In this document: positions 21,320-29,223 of the stretch, piece by piece
Layout: every line of letters starts with the position of its first letter
Position numbering within the stretch: the first letter of the stretch is position 1
NCBI GenBank assembly: GCA_964345635.1
Contig: CAYFRM010000023.1
Span: forward strand, 1-29,486
Source of the DNA: WVXT01 sp964345635
GTDB taxonomy: Bacteria > UBA6262 > WVXT01
Direction: 5' to 3'
DNA length: 29,486 nucleotides
Notes under the pieces: model-generated
Told to the model about the DNA's origin: nothing
What the model saw: the letters and a program-made list of their open reading frames with translations, nothing else
Databases searched by the model: none
Position numbers and translations under genes: made by a program

Positions 21320-22262
21320 ATACGATGTTATTATTATTGGCGGTGGGCCGGCGGGTTTGACCGCCGCTCTGTACACGGCTCGTGCCAGGCTTAAGACCTT
21401 GCTTCTGGAAAAGATTGCTCCCGGAGGTCAGGCAGCCCTCGCCTGGACAATAGAGAACTATCCGGGATTTCCTGAAGGTATTAGGGGAGTTGAATTGATG
21501 GATAGGGTCAGGAAACAAGCGGAAAAATATAAACTGGAGATCAAAAGCGAGGAAGTGGTAAAGGTTAAAGTTTCTTCTGAAGGTGGGCCGTCCGAAAATA
21601 GACTGGAGAAAGTAGTTAACACAGAAAAAGAAGAGTACAAAACCGCAGCTCTAATTGTTGCTGCAGGGACGAGACCGAGGAAATTGGAAGTTCCGGGGGA
21701 GGAGAGACTTGTGGGTAAAGGGGTATCCTATTGTGCCACTTGCGACGGGCCATTGTTTAAAAATCGGAAAGTTGTTGTAGTGGGTGGCGGAGATACTGCG
21801 GTAAAAGAAGCGCTATTTCTATCTCAGTTTGCAGAGAAGATCACTTTGATTCATCGTCGGGATAAACTAAGAGCAGGTAAGACTGTCGAAGAGAAGACAG
21901 TTTCCCATCCCAAATTGGAATTTCTCTTGAACTCGGTAGTAACTGAAATTCTGGGAGAAACTGAAGTGCGGGCGGTCAAGGTAAGAAACGTGGCTACAGG
22001 GAAAGATTCGACATTGGAAACGAAAGGCGTGTTTGTGCACATAGGCACGGTGCCTAACACCGGGTTCCTGAAGAGTGTAGTGGAGACGGACAAGGAAGGA
22101 TTTATCATTACAGACGAAAATATGGAGACTTCGGTCCAAGGAATATACGCTTGTGGAGACGTGCGGAAAAAATTGTTGAGGCAGGTGGTGACTGCCTGTG
22201 GCGAGGGAGCAACCGCGGGTTTTGCTGCCGGGGAATACGTCGGGAAATGGAAGGGAGGATGA
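21297..22262 (+). CDS. trxB: Thioredoxin reductase
   Basis: A 321-residue flavoenzyme that uses NAD(P)H to reduce thioredoxin. FAD site 'IIIGGGPAGLTAALY' (12-26), redox pair C146-A-T-C149, nucleotide site 'GGGDTA' (163-168) with 'HRRDKLRA' (186-193), which favours NADPH, and the closing 'YACGDV' FAD block. The start is uncertain: TTG 21297 overlaps trxA by 23 bp and has GGAAG 6 bases upstream; TTG 21309 has GGAG 7 bases upstream and would shorten it by four residues. No ATG or GTG is available near the core. Confidence 0.94.
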   Translation: MEKSLVSKYDVIIIGGGPAGLTAALYTARARLKTLLLEKIAPGGQAALAWTIENYPGFPEGIRGVELMDRVRKQAEKYKLEIKSEEVVKVKVSSEGGPSENRLEKVVNTEKEEYKTAALIVAAGTRPRKLEVPGEERLVGKGVSYCATCDGPLFKNRKVVVVGGGDTAVKEALFLSQFAEKITLIHRRDKLRAGKTVEEKTVSHPKLEFLLNSVVTEILGETEVRAVKVRNVATGKDSTLETKGVFVHIGTVPNTGFLKSVVETDKEGFIITDENMETSVQGIYACGDVRKKLLRQVVTACGEGATAGFAAGEYVGKWKGG

Positions 22263-22286
22263 AGGGATAGTTATCGGAGTCGCCCG

Positions 22287-22395
22287 GTAGTGTAAGGCTT
22301 TATGTCCGTAATTTGAAATTTGCAATTTGTAATTTATAACTTGTAGTGTAGGGCTTTATGCCCGTAAGGGTTACGCCCATAAAGGGCTACACTAC
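22287..22395. repeat. Large imperfect cruciform with a duplicated left arm
   Basis: GTAGTGTAG at 22343-22351 pairs perfectly with CTACACTAC at 22387-22395; between them CTTTATG/CATAAAG and CGTAA/TTACG also pair, with symmetric GG/GG and CC/CC mismatches. Each half can also fold alone (GGGC-TTTAT-GCCC and CCC-ATAAA-GGG). A 25-base partial copy of the left arm lies at 22287-22311 (23 of 25 identical). The 30 bases between the copies are AT-rich. It fills the gap between trxB and the TlpA gene. Confidence 0.65.
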
Positions 22396-22431
22396 CTGCT
22401 TTGCGGCTACAAAATTGAGGTTGGAGGAGAG

Positions 22432-22956
22432 ATGAAAACAGCATTGCAGAAAGGGCTGATAATTTTGTTCCTTTTGTTTATGTGGACTTCGGGTTGTGGG
22501 GTGGAAAGGGAAGAAGGTGCAGTAACCGAGAAAGAGTGGGGAGATGCCCCGGATTTTACTCTGCCCGACCTTGCAGGGGATAATTTGACCCTTTCCGATT
22601 TTAAGGGAAAAGTTGTTATTCTCAATTTCTGGGCTACCTGGTGTCCGCCCTGCAGGAGAGAAATTCCGGATTTCGTATACCTTTATGAAAAATACAAAGA
22701 CGAAGGTTTAGTTATCATCGGGGTTAATCTGGACAGAGGGGATAGCCGTGCGGTTAAACAATTCTCAGAAAATTACAAAATTGATTACCCTATAGTCCTG
22801 GGTAACGTTAACGTCACCCAGGATTATGGAGGGATCAGAGGAATCCCCACTACTTTTGTTATCGATAGAAATGGCGATATCAAAGAGAAGTATGTGGGTT
22901 ACCGACCCCGGGCCACTTTCGAAAAAGCGATAAAGGAATTATTGGAAATTCCCTGA
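22432..22956 (+). CDS. TlpA/ResA-type thioredoxin-fold lipoprotein
   Basis: A 174-residue exported protein. Residues 1-21 are a lipoprotein signal ending T-S-G with C22 as the lipidated Cys; the Ser/Gly before it fit a lipobox, though Leu is absent at -3. The thioredoxin fold begins with 'APDFTLPDLAGDNLTLSDFKGK' and has active site W-C71-P-P-C74, then 'GIPTTFVIDRNGDI' with the cis-Pro. It likely accepts electrons from CcdA outside the cytoplasmic membrane to reduce disulfides, for example during cytochrome or metalloprotein assembly. ATG 22432 follows GGAGGAG. The hairpin element just upstream separates it from trxB. Confidence 0.9.
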   Translation: MKTALQKGLIILFLLFMWTSGCGVEREEGAVTEKEWGDAPDFTLPDLAGDNLTLSDFKGKVVILNFWATWCPPCRREIPDFVYLYEKYKDEGLVIIGVNLDRGDSRAVKQFSENYKIDYPIVLGNVNVTQDYGGIRGIPTTFVIDRNGDIKEKYVGYRPRATFEKAIKELLEIP

Positions 22957-22987
22957 CAAGTCTATAAATACGCGTATCGTAACTGCG

Positions 22988-23701
22988 ATGAAAATTCTAA
23001 TAAAGGGTTTGATTGAAACTTCGCTACTCGATTGGGACGGAAAGATTGTTTCCACTCTATATACGCCGTATTGCAATTTCCGCTGTCCTTACTGTCAAAA
23101 CGCAGGGCTCATCCTCAATCCTGACCAGTATGAGACAATCCCCTTTACAGCAATCTCCCATCTTTTGGCAAGCCATCAAAACTGGATTGATGGAATATGT
23201 CTTACCGGTGGAGAACCCTGTTTCTTTGAAGATTTGCCCGAATTTCTGGGAAAAATTCGCAACTTAGGGATGAAGATAAAACTTGACACCAATGGCACCT
23301 TCCCGGAAATGTTGAGAAGAGTAATAGACATAGGGCTGGCTGATTACGTGGCTATGGACATTAAGGCCCCTTTAAATTTTGCTGCCTATGAGAAATCGAC
23401 GAGGATAAAGAGTAAGAAATTATTGGAGAAGGTTAGAGAAAGTATTAACTTCATAATCGATTCCGGGGTCGACTACGAATTCCGCACCACGGTAGTTCCC
23501 CGTCTCCATAGCAAGGATGATATCCTGGAAATCGCGCGAGAAATTGAAGGAGCAAAGAAATACGCTTTGCAGAATTTTTCCAACCGGGAAACAATGGATC
23601 CTGAGTTCCAAAAAATAGCTCCTTACAAAATTGAGGAATTGGAAAAGATTCGCCAACTTAGCCTGCAATATGTTCAGTGCTGCGTGGTGCGGGGGAAATA
23701 G
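22988..23701 (+). CDS. NrdG-like radical SAM activating enzyme
   Basis: A 237-residue radical SAM protein. The cluster motif C29-N-F-R-C33-P-Y-C36 and 'LTGGEPCFFEDLPEFL' (about 77-92) are those of the TIGR02495-type anaerobic ribonucleotide-reductase activating proteins (NrdG2). It would make a glycyl radical on a partner enzyme; the matching reductase is not in the window. 'DIKAPLNFAAYEKSTRIKS' and the Cys-rich 'VQCCVVRG' end are further family features. It starts 31 bp after the TlpA stop and ends 7 bp before the MOSC gene. Confidence 0.85.
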   Translation: MKILIKGLIETSLLDWDGKIVSTLYTPYCNFRCPYCQNAGLILNPDQYETIPFTAISHLLASHQNWIDGICLTGGEPCFFEDLPEFLGKIRNLGMKIKLDTNGTFPEMLRRVIDIGLADYVAMDIKAPLNFAAYEKSTRIKSKKLLEKVRESINFIIDSGVDYEFRTTVVPRLHSKDDILEIAREIEGAKKYALQNFSNRETMDPEFQKIAPYKIEELEKIRQLSLQYVQCCVVRGK

Positions 23702-23708
23702 AAGTTAA

Positions 23709-24188
23709 ATGAAAAAAATCAAGATCGTTTCCATAAACAAAAGTGATAAGAAAGGCACCACTAAAAAGCCCGTAACAGAGGCAATCCTGAGGAGAAACTG
23801 GGGATTGGTGGGAGATGCTCATTGTGGTCTATCCCGTCGGCAGGTTAGTCTTTTAGGGATAGAGAATATCAAGAAGTTTATTTCTCGATTGGCAAAACAC
23901 AAAAGCTGTAAAAGTATGAAGTTAAAGATCGGTCCCGGCGATTTTGCCGAGAATATTACCACCGGGGGCTTTGACATTAATGGTTTGCCCATTGGCACAA
24001 AACTGAAGTTGGGAAATAAGGCATTGGTCGAGATTACCCAGCGGGGCAAAGAATGCCACGCCAGATGTGAAATAAGGAGATTGGTAGGCGATTGCATTAT
24101 GCCCGAAGAAGGTCTATTTGCGAAGGTGATCTCGGGAGGAAAAATAAGAGTGGGAGATCCTATAGAAATTGAGAGGAAGAGATTATGA
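23709..24188 (+). CDS. MOSC-domain protein
   Basis: A 159-residue protein made of a single MOSC domain, the sulfur-carrier fold related to the C-terminal part of molybdenum-cofactor sulfurase. Marks are 'GLVGDAHCG', 'QVSLLG', 'GDFAENITTGGFD', 'GTKLKLGNKALVEITQRGKECH' and 'VGDCIMPEEGLFAKVISGG'; the Cys of 'GKEC' is the position thought to carry sulfur. It may help mature Mo/W enzymes, in line with the MobB-FeS gene 6 kb upstream, but no Mo enzyme is encoded here. Its end overlaps the aldolase gene by 4 bp. Confidence 0.86.
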   Translation: MKKIKIVSINKSDKKGTTKKPVTEAILRRNWGLVGDAHCGLSRRQVSLLGIENIKKFISRLAKHKSCKSMKLKIGPGDFAENITTGGFDINGLPIGTKLKLGNKALVEITQRGKECHARCEIRRLVGDCIMPEEGLFAKVISGGKIRVGDPIEIERKRL

Positions 24189-24958
24189 AGAATCTGCCGA
24201 TTAAAGAGAAAATGAAAAGAGGAGAATTTGTTGTTGGCCCTTTTATGAAGTCGCGCGATCCCGCTATGGCGGAGATAGTAGGCCTTGCGGGATTCGATTT
24301 TGCCATTTTGGATATGGAACATAGTGCATTGTCCATCGAGAGCGTGGAAGATTTGATAAGAATGGCCGAAGTCAGAGGCATCGATTCCATAGTCAGGGTC
24401 CCCGAAATATCGGAATCTGCGATTTCGGGGCCCCTGGATGCAGGAGCGAGCGGAGTATTGGTTCCCCACGTGGACACCAGAAAACAAGCAGAAGAGGTGG
24501 TATTTCTGGCTAAATTTTCTCCTCTGGGAGAAAGGGGAATGGACGTATTTGCCCGTGCCGCCGACTATTCTCACATTCCCAAGGAAGTTTTTCTCAGGGA
24601 GGCGAACAGAAAAACTCTTTTGATTGTCCAGATTGAAGGGAAGAAGGGAGTAGAAAATCTCGACGAGATATTGCAGGTTAAGGGTCTGGATACCATATTT
24701 GTCGGACCTTATGACCTGTCTCAGTCGTTGGGAGTCCCCGGGGAGATAGACCACCCCAGGGTTACGGAAAAGATCAAACAGGTGGTGGGGAAGGTGAGAA
24801 AGGCAGGTCTCTCTCTGGGAATATATGTGGATGATGTGAAAACAGCGAAAAAATGGATAGATCTGGGCGTGCAGTTTATAGCCCTTCTCGTGGATGCAGT
24901 GATATTTTTTCGGGCCTGCCGGTCGCTCGTCGCTCCTTTAAGAAAATCTAAGAAATAA
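24185..24958 (+). CDS. HpcH/HpaI family class II aldolase
   Basis: A 257-residue TIM-barrel aldolase that cleaves or forms 2-oxo-3-deoxy acids using a divalent metal, usually releasing pyruvate. Expected residues are present: H46 in 'DMEHSAL', R71 in 'VRVPE', metal ligands E151 in 'QIEGKKGVEN' and D177 in 'FVGPYDLSQSLG'. The substrate is unknown. It overlaps the MOSC gene (ATGA) and is followed by a repeat-rich gap and a FGGY kinase, so a role in sugar-acid breakdown with that kinase is possible. Late in the protein, 'VDAVIFFRACRSL' differs from the common 'SDxxxL' ending of the family. Confidence 0.86.
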   Translation: MKNLPIKEKMKRGEFVVGPFMKSRDPAMAEIVGLAGFDFAILDMEHSALSIESVEDLIRMAEVRGIDSIVRVPEISESAISGPLDAGASGVLVPHVDTRKQAEEVVFLAKFSPLGERGMDVFARAADYSHIPKEVFLREANRKTLLIVQIEGKKGVENLDEILQVKGLDTIFVGPYDLSQSLGVPGEIDHPRVTEKIKQVVGKVRKAGLSLGIYVDDVKTAKKWIDLGVQFIALLVDAVIFFRACRSLVAPLRKSKK

Positions 24959-25059
24959 TATATAAAAGATAGTTTGTTCATCGCCGAGGAATTTTTCGAC
25001 GCCAAAATGTAGCTCGGGATTTGGTTCGTTCGTTGACAATTTTTTGGTCTTTGACCACC

Positions 25060-25174
25060 GCCAAAAATCTCAGGAGTTTCCCGAAATTCCCTTCGGTCAG
25101 TTTCGGATAAACTCTAATCTTTGATTTTTGGCTAAAAATTCTAATGCTCGCTACACCAGATCCCCTCGCATTAG
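25060..25174. repeat. Long nested hairpin element before the FGGY gene
   Basis: Nested inverted repeats: GCCAAAAATC (25060-25069) with GATTTTTGGC (25123-25132), inside it GAGTTT (25074-25079) with AAACTC (25109-25114), and CCGAAA (25081-25086) with TTTCGG (25101-25106). A second stem, CTAATGC/GCATTAG, follows at 25141-25174, and GGTC/GACC just before at 25046-25056. No T-run or encoded protein explains it. It may be a small non-autonomous mobile element or a structured leader. Confidence 0.6.
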
Positions 25175-25204
25175 GGATATAAAGTATTGATATAGGGGTT
25201 AATT

Positions 25205-26731
25205 GTGGGTGAAATACTGTTAGGGATTGATATAGGGACGACTTCCTGCAAAGTGGGCGCATACGATTTACAGGGTAATATGCTTGCCCAGGCTTTCAAA
25301 AGTTATCCTATTTACCAGCCTGCTTCCCGGGAAATAGAGCAGAATCCCGGAGACTGGTGGACAGCAGTGGAGATAGCAATTGGCCAGCTCAGGGAGAGAG
25401 CGAAGGCAAAAATGTCTTCGATTGTAGGTATAGGCCTGAGCGGTCAGACTCCCACTCAGGTCTTTGTGGATAAAAAGGGCAAAATTTTGAGACGGGCAAT
25501 TATCTGGAGAGATACAAGGAGCGTTCTAGAGGCTCGCTGGCTCCGCAAAAAAATAGGAAAGAAGAGAATGGAAAAGTTTCTGGGAATGGACTTACCTATA
25601 CAGCCCAATTGGCCTCCTGCCAGACTTTTGTGGCTGAAGAGACACCAGCCCCAGATTTTGCAAGAGACATTTAAGATTCTTCAGGCTAAGGATTTTGTCG
25701 GCTACAAACTTACAGGCTGTTTCTTCTCCGACAGGTGGTGTTCCAAGGGAATGGTTAATTTAAAGACGGGTAAAGTTCCCCGTGAATTCTTCAAAGTTCT
25801 GGGAATTTCTGAGGAGATAGTTCCCGAAATCTATAAACCATACGAAGTAGTGGGAAAAGTAAGAAAGGATACAGCAGGTCGCCTGGGGATTCCCGATGGT
25901 ATTCCTGTAGTTGCCGGATGGAGCGATGCTCTATGCGGAATGCTTGCTACGGGTTCGTTTTCTGCTGCGGGTAGGGCGTTCAACATTACCGGCACTTCGG
26001 AGATAGTGGGACTTACCACTCTTTCTCTCCCCAGATTGACTTATGGTCTTATGTCGATTCCTTCCAATATAACTGACACTGTTTCTGTCTTGTACGGACC
26101 CACTCAATCCGGCGGCGATTCTTTGAAATGGGCAGGGGAAGCGCTTATGGACCTGGAAGAAAAAACCAGTGACGAAGGGCTTTCTCTTACGGGATTAGAT
26201 TCACTATTGAGCGAGGCGGGTTCCGTGGTTCCGGGAAGTAAAGGTATGATTTTTCTTCCCTATCTTCAAGGGGAAAGAGCGCCCATCTGGGATGCGCACG
26301 CCCGGGGACTTTTTATTGGCATAACCAGAACTCATAGAAGAGCTCACTTTATCAGGTCTATTCTTGAGGGCGTGGCATACAGCGTGAGGCATTTACTGGA
26401 AATTGCTGAGAAATCAGTGGGGAAAAAGGTTGATAGAATCAGAATAGCGGGCGGAGGAGCTAAGATTGATTTATGGAATCAAATTAGAGCAGATGTCACT
26501 GGCAGGTGTATAGAGAAGTTGCAGGTTCTAGAGACAGGAACATTGGGTGCAGCCATGCTGGCTAGCCTGGGTATTGGGGTATATAAGAACGTGAAGGAGG
26601 TTAGCAAACAGATGGTCCGCGTAGCCAGTTTAGTGAAGCCAGCTAAAGAGCACCAGAAACAATACGACAAATTATTCAAAATTTACAAAAGACTCTATCC
26701 TCTCCTGAAGCCGGTTTTTCATAAACTTTAA
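25205..26731 (+). CDS. FGGY-family carbohydrate kinase (xylulokinase-like)
   Basis: A 508-residue ATP-dependent sugar kinase. The N-terminal 'LLGIDIGTTSCKVGAYDLQGN' is the phosphate-1 motif, 'GIGLSGQTPTQVFVD' and 'RRAIIWRDTRS' give the family signature with the conserved Asp, and 'FLPYLQGERAPIWDAHARGLFIG' plus 'IRIAGGGAKIDLWNQIRADVTG' match the C-terminal domain. Closest in style to xylulokinases, but FGGY kinases act on many sugars and the substrate cannot be read from this. GTG 25205 follows TAGGGG. It lies 49 bp before the YgeY-like gene. Confidence 0.88.
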   Translation: MGEILLGIDIGTTSCKVGAYDLQGNMLAQAFKSYPIYQPASREIEQNPGDWWTAVEIAIGQLRERAKAKMSSIVGIGLSGQTPTQVFVDKKGKILRRAIIWRDTRSVLEARWLRKKIGKKRMEKFLGMDLPIQPNWPPARLLWLKRHQPQILQETFKILQAKDFVGYKLTGCFFSDRWCSKGMVNLKTGKVPREFFKVLGISEEIVPEIYKPYEVVGKVRKDTAGRLGIPDGIPVVAGWSDALCGMLATGSFSAAGRAFNITGTSEIVGLTTLSLPRLTYGLMSIPSNITDTVSVLYGPTQSGGDSLKWAGEALMDLEEKTSDEGLSLTGLDSLLSEAGSVVPGSKGMIFLPYLQGERAPIWDAHARGLFIGITRTHRRAHFIRSILEGVAYSVRHLLEIAEKSVGKKVDRIRIAGGGAKIDLWNQIRADVTGRCIEKLQVLETGTLGAAMLASLGIGVYKNVKEVSKQMVRVASLVKPAKEHQKQYDKLFKIYKRLYPLLKPVFHKL

Positions 26732-26780
26732 TTTGAGGGTATCAGGTTCATCAGATCCCCCTGTCTATCGGAGGTGGCGA

Positions 26781-27968
26781 TTGAAAATAGAAAGATTAAG
26801 ACGGTTAGCAAGGGATAACCAGAAGAGGCTGGTTAATTTTTTGAGAGAGATGGTGAGAATTCCCAGTCTTTCCGGCGGAGAGAACAAGGTAGCCCTTCGC
26901 GTGAAAAAGGAGATGGAAAGTGCCGGATTTGACGAAGTGTTCATTGATGGCGTGGGAAATGTGATAGGAAGAATCGGTTCGGGGAAAGTCAGGATTTTAT
27001 ACGATGCCCATATGGATACTGTGGATATCGGCGATAGAAAAAACTGGAAGCACGATCCTTTCGGAGCGGAGTATAAGAATGGGATTATTTATGGAAGGGG
27101 AGCGTGCGACGATAAAGCAGGAGTTGCTTCCGCTGTATACGGCGGGAAATTAATGGCGGCTCTCGGTTTGAGAGGAGATTATACGCTCTACGTTGCCTGC
27201 AGCGTGCAAGAGGAATCGGCCGGGGGTAAAGGTATCGAACATTTAGTAGAAAAAGACAGAATTAAACCACATTTTGTTATTCTTGCGGAACCGAGCAGTC
27301 TCAATGTTATTCGTGGACACAAAGGAAGAGTTGGCCTGAAAATCTCCCTGAAAGGCAAATCGGCACACGCAGGAACTCCCTGGAAAGGAAAAAATGCCAT
27401 TTATAGAATGGCTCCATTAATTCAGAAGATAGAAAAATTAAACAGTAGACTTCCCTCCGCTCCTCCTCTGGGGAAAGGAACCGTAACCGTCACCAAGATT
27501 GATTGCGAGAAGGCTTCCTTAAATGCCGTTCCCGATAATTGTACTGTGTATTTAGACAGGAGGACAAATACAAGAGAGAGCGAACAGAGTGTAAAACACG
27601 AGCTAAAAACTATTATGGGGAAGGCTGGAAAACTGGAAGTTCTGCAAAAGTTCTTTAGTGCCTGGGAATTACCGCGACAACACACTTTGGTCGTCTCTTG
27701 CGTAGAGACTTATAAAGCTCTTTTCCGTAGGAATCCCAAAATTCTCCTGTGGCCGTTCTGTAGTAACGGAAGTTATACTATGGGTGAGAAAGGCATACCG
27801 ACGGTGGTTTTTGGGCCAGGAGAAGAGAGGTTTGCTCACTCTGCCGACGAGCAAGTGAGGGTGGAACAGCTTGTGCGGGCGGCAATGTTTTATGCCACGC
27901 TCCCTGGAATTATAGCGAAAAGACATGGAAAAAACCTGAATATTTTACCCAAAAGGCGGGAGAGATAG
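26781..27968 (+). CDS. M20-family metallohydrolase, YgeY-like
   Basis: A 395-residue zinc peptidase/deacylase-fold protein. 'LREMVRIPSLSGGE', metal H77 with D79 in 'DAHMDTV', D111 in 'GRGACDDKAG', E144-E145 in 'VQEES', the dimerisation region 'RGHKGRVGLKISLKGKSAHAGTP' and the late 'FGPGEERFAHSADE' are those of YgeY, linked in other bacteria to selenium and purine degradation genes but with an unproven substrate. Starting at TTG 26781 puts GGAGGTGG 4 bases upstream; the earlier TTG 26733 adds a non-conserved stretch. No selenium genes are near, so the substrate here is open. Confidence 0.85.
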   Translation: MKIERLRRLARDNQKRLVNFLREMVRIPSLSGGENKVALRVKKEMESAGFDEVFIDGVGNVIGRIGSGKVRILYDAHMDTVDIGDRKNWKHDPFGAEYKNGIIYGRGACDDKAGVASAVYGGKLMAALGLRGDYTLYVACSVQEESAGGKGIEHLVEKDRIKPHFVILAEPSSLNVIRGHKGRVGLKISLKGKSAHAGTPWKGKNAIYRMAPLIQKIEKLNSRLPSAPPLGKGTVTVTKIDCEKASLNAVPDNCTVYLDRRTNTRESEQSVKHELKTIMGKAGKLEVLQKFFSAWELPRQHTLVVSCVETYKALFRRNPKILLWPFCSNGSYTMGEKGIPTVVFGPGEERFAHSADEQVRVEQLVRAAMFYATLPGIIAKRHGKNLNILPKRRER

Positions 27969-28006
27969 GGAAGCCGGGCTATATTTCCATTCAATTAATT
28001 TTGTGC

Positions 28007-28035
28007 TTGACAAGGTAAGGGCACTTTAGTAAAAT
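28007..28035 (+). promoter_or_regulatory. Strong sigma-70-type promoter with a 340-nt leader
   Basis: TTGACA at 28007-28012, exactly 17 bp, then TAAAAT at 28030-28035. Transcription from about 28042 would run 340 nt before the amidohydrolase ATG, through the transposase-like remnant and the hairpins. It may have served something else before insertions separated it from the gene. Confidence 0.6.
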
Positions 28036-28067
28036 TATTCTAGTTTTAGTCCAATCGCAGGCAATTC

Positions 28068-28217
28068 TTAATTCATCTCACAACTCTTGGTAATGAGTTT
28101 AACACTTCTAAGTTTACCATCCTTGAGCCGGTAATTAATTTCCTTGACCGGAGTTTTACTGTGCAACCTAAACAGCGGTTCATACTCTCTCGCATACCGA
28201 TGGAAATTCAGAGTCAT
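28068..28217 (-). pseudogene. Possible remnant of a transposase C-terminus
   Basis: On the minus strand an ATG at 28217 opens 49 codons to a TAA at 28068, and the frame is closed by a stop 24 bp upstream of the ATG. The peptide contains 'TLNFHRYAREYEPLF' and 'HSKTPVKEI', which resemble the 'YN.RPH..L..KTP.E' ending of integrase-core (IS481/IS3-like) transposases. I see no inverted ends or remaining catalytic region. The resemblance is weak and could be chance. Confidence 0.3.
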
Positions 28218-28297
28218 ACCGAAATAAATTCTGCAATTTTAATTTTATGAGATTTTGGAGGTGATGCCTATAGAAGTAACGCGCTAAAAAATTGTGG

Positions 28298-28373
28298 GCA
28301 CGGTCTTAACCGTGCAAGAAATAGGAGGATCCCGATGAAATCGGGACGAAAGGAGTAGCCCAACGAAAGGAGG
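28298..28373 (+). promoter_or_regulatory. Hairpins with Shine-Dalgarno sites and a 7-codon upstream ORF
   Basis: GCACGGT/ACCGTGC (28298-28315, loop CTTA), then AGGAGG at 28323-28328 placed 6 bases before an ATG at 28335 that opens a 7-codon frame (MKSGRKE, stop TAG 28356-28358). That ATG lies in the stem ATCCCGAT/ATCGGGA (28329-28346). CGAAAGGAG at 28347-28355 and CGAAAGGAGG at 28364-28373 follow; the second is the ribosome site of the amidohydrolase. The layout could be a leader-peptide control or an accident of repeat insertion. Confidence 0.45.
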
Positions 28374-28381
28374 GGAAAATA

Positions 28382-29125
28382 ATGAAGATAGTCGATGTTC
28401 ATTTGCATCTGGGGCCATGTAAAGTGTTTGACTTAGACACTTCCGAAGAAGCGCTAATGGGCGCCATAGAAAAGAATAAAATTGACGCGGGACTTGTTGA
28501 ACCTTATCCCGGCTGCCGTGATGCCAAAAAAGTGCATAACGACATAGCCAAACTTATGAAGAAGTATCCCAATAAGATTTTTGGAGTGGCAAATGTCAAT
28601 CCCCATCAGGACGAAAAAGAATATAACGCAGAAATTGACAGACTTATAAAAGGCGAAGGTTTCGTCGGTATAAAACTACACACCATTGGCCATGCGATAA
28701 GTCCTCTGGCTACTGATGCGAAGAAAGTCTTTGAAGCTGCGAAAAGGCATAAAGTTCCTTTAATGATACATACGGGAGCGGGAATTCCCTTTGCTCTGCC
28801 TTCACTTGTCATACCTATGGCCATGGCTTATTCAGATTTGCCGATAATTCTTTTCCATTCCGGCATGGCGCATATCTATTCAACAGAGGCTTATATTGCA
28901 GCAAAACTCTGCAAGAATATTTATTTAGAAGGCTCCTGGATTTCTATTAATGAAAAGATGTGGTTTGTGAACGATCTCGGCTCGGAGAGAATAGTTTTGG
29001 GAACCGACCTGCCGGAAAATACGGCAGTAGAAATCTTTCAGTATAGATCCGCGGGCCTCAGTGATAAAGATCTGGCAAATGTCTTAGGCGAGAACGCTAT
29101 AAAACTCTTCAAACTCAAGATTTAA
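28382..29125 (+). CDS. Amidohydrolase-family (COG2159-like) metal hydrolase or decarboxylase
   Basis: A 247-residue TIM-barrel protein. H7-x-H9 in 'VDVHLHLG', K98 in 'VGIKLH', H130 in 'MIHTG', H159 in 'LFHSGMAH' and D209 in 'LGTDLP' are the metal and catalytic positions expected of COG2159 amidohydrolases, a group that includes ACMSD-type decarboxylases. The protein is shorter than most (usually about 280-340) and the substrate is unknown. AAAGGAGG lies 8 bases before ATG 28382. It stands alone, with a strong promoter far upstream and SD-bearing hairpins in its leader. Confidence 0.8.
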   Translation: MKIVDVHLHLGPCKVFDLDTSEEALMGAIEKNKIDAGLVEPYPGCRDAKKVHNDIAKLMKKYPNKIFGVANVNPHQDEKEYNAEIDRLIKGEGFVGIKLHTIGHAISPLATDAKKVFEAAKRHKVPLMIHTGAGIPFALPSLVIPMAMAYSDLPIILFHSGMAHIYSTEAYIAAKLCKNIYLEGSWISINEKMWFVNDLGSERIVLGTDLPENTAVEIFQYRSAGLSDKDLANVLGENAIKLFKLKI

Positions 29126-29150
29126 TTGGACAAAAGCTCTGCCAGAAGGA

Positions 29151-29170
29151 AGCAAAGCTTGCGCTTTGCT
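29151..29170. repeat. AGCAAAGC/GCTTTGCT hairpin, second copy of the 13593 unit
   Basis: AGCAAAGC-TTGC-GCTTTGCT (8-bp stem), followed by GCTACAA. A near copy GGCAAAGC-TTAC-GCTTTGCC followed by GCTACAA lies at 13593-13619; outer stem bases changed from G-C to A-T together, so pairing is kept. A TGCTTTGCGGCTACAA fragment lies at 22397-22412. Confidence 0.6.
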
Positions 29171-29223
29171 GCTACAAGAACGAAATATATATATAGTTCG
29201 ACAGCGAAGATCTGCTTTATTCA

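Noticed and set aside
23819..24754. A 311-codon open frame on the minus strand
   Set aside because: It lies antisense to two clear genes (MOSC and HpcH/HpaI aldolase), shows no recognisable motif, and is best explained as a shadow of their codon pattern.
25033..25038. TTGACA as a promoter for the FGGY kinase
   Set aside because: No acceptable -10 box lies 16-18 bp downstream; the sequence is part of the repeat element.
24978..25262. A 94-codon minus-strand frame across the gap before the FGGY gene
   Set aside because: It covers the nested hairpins and runs into the start of the kinase gene; its composition fits repeat sequence rather than a protein.
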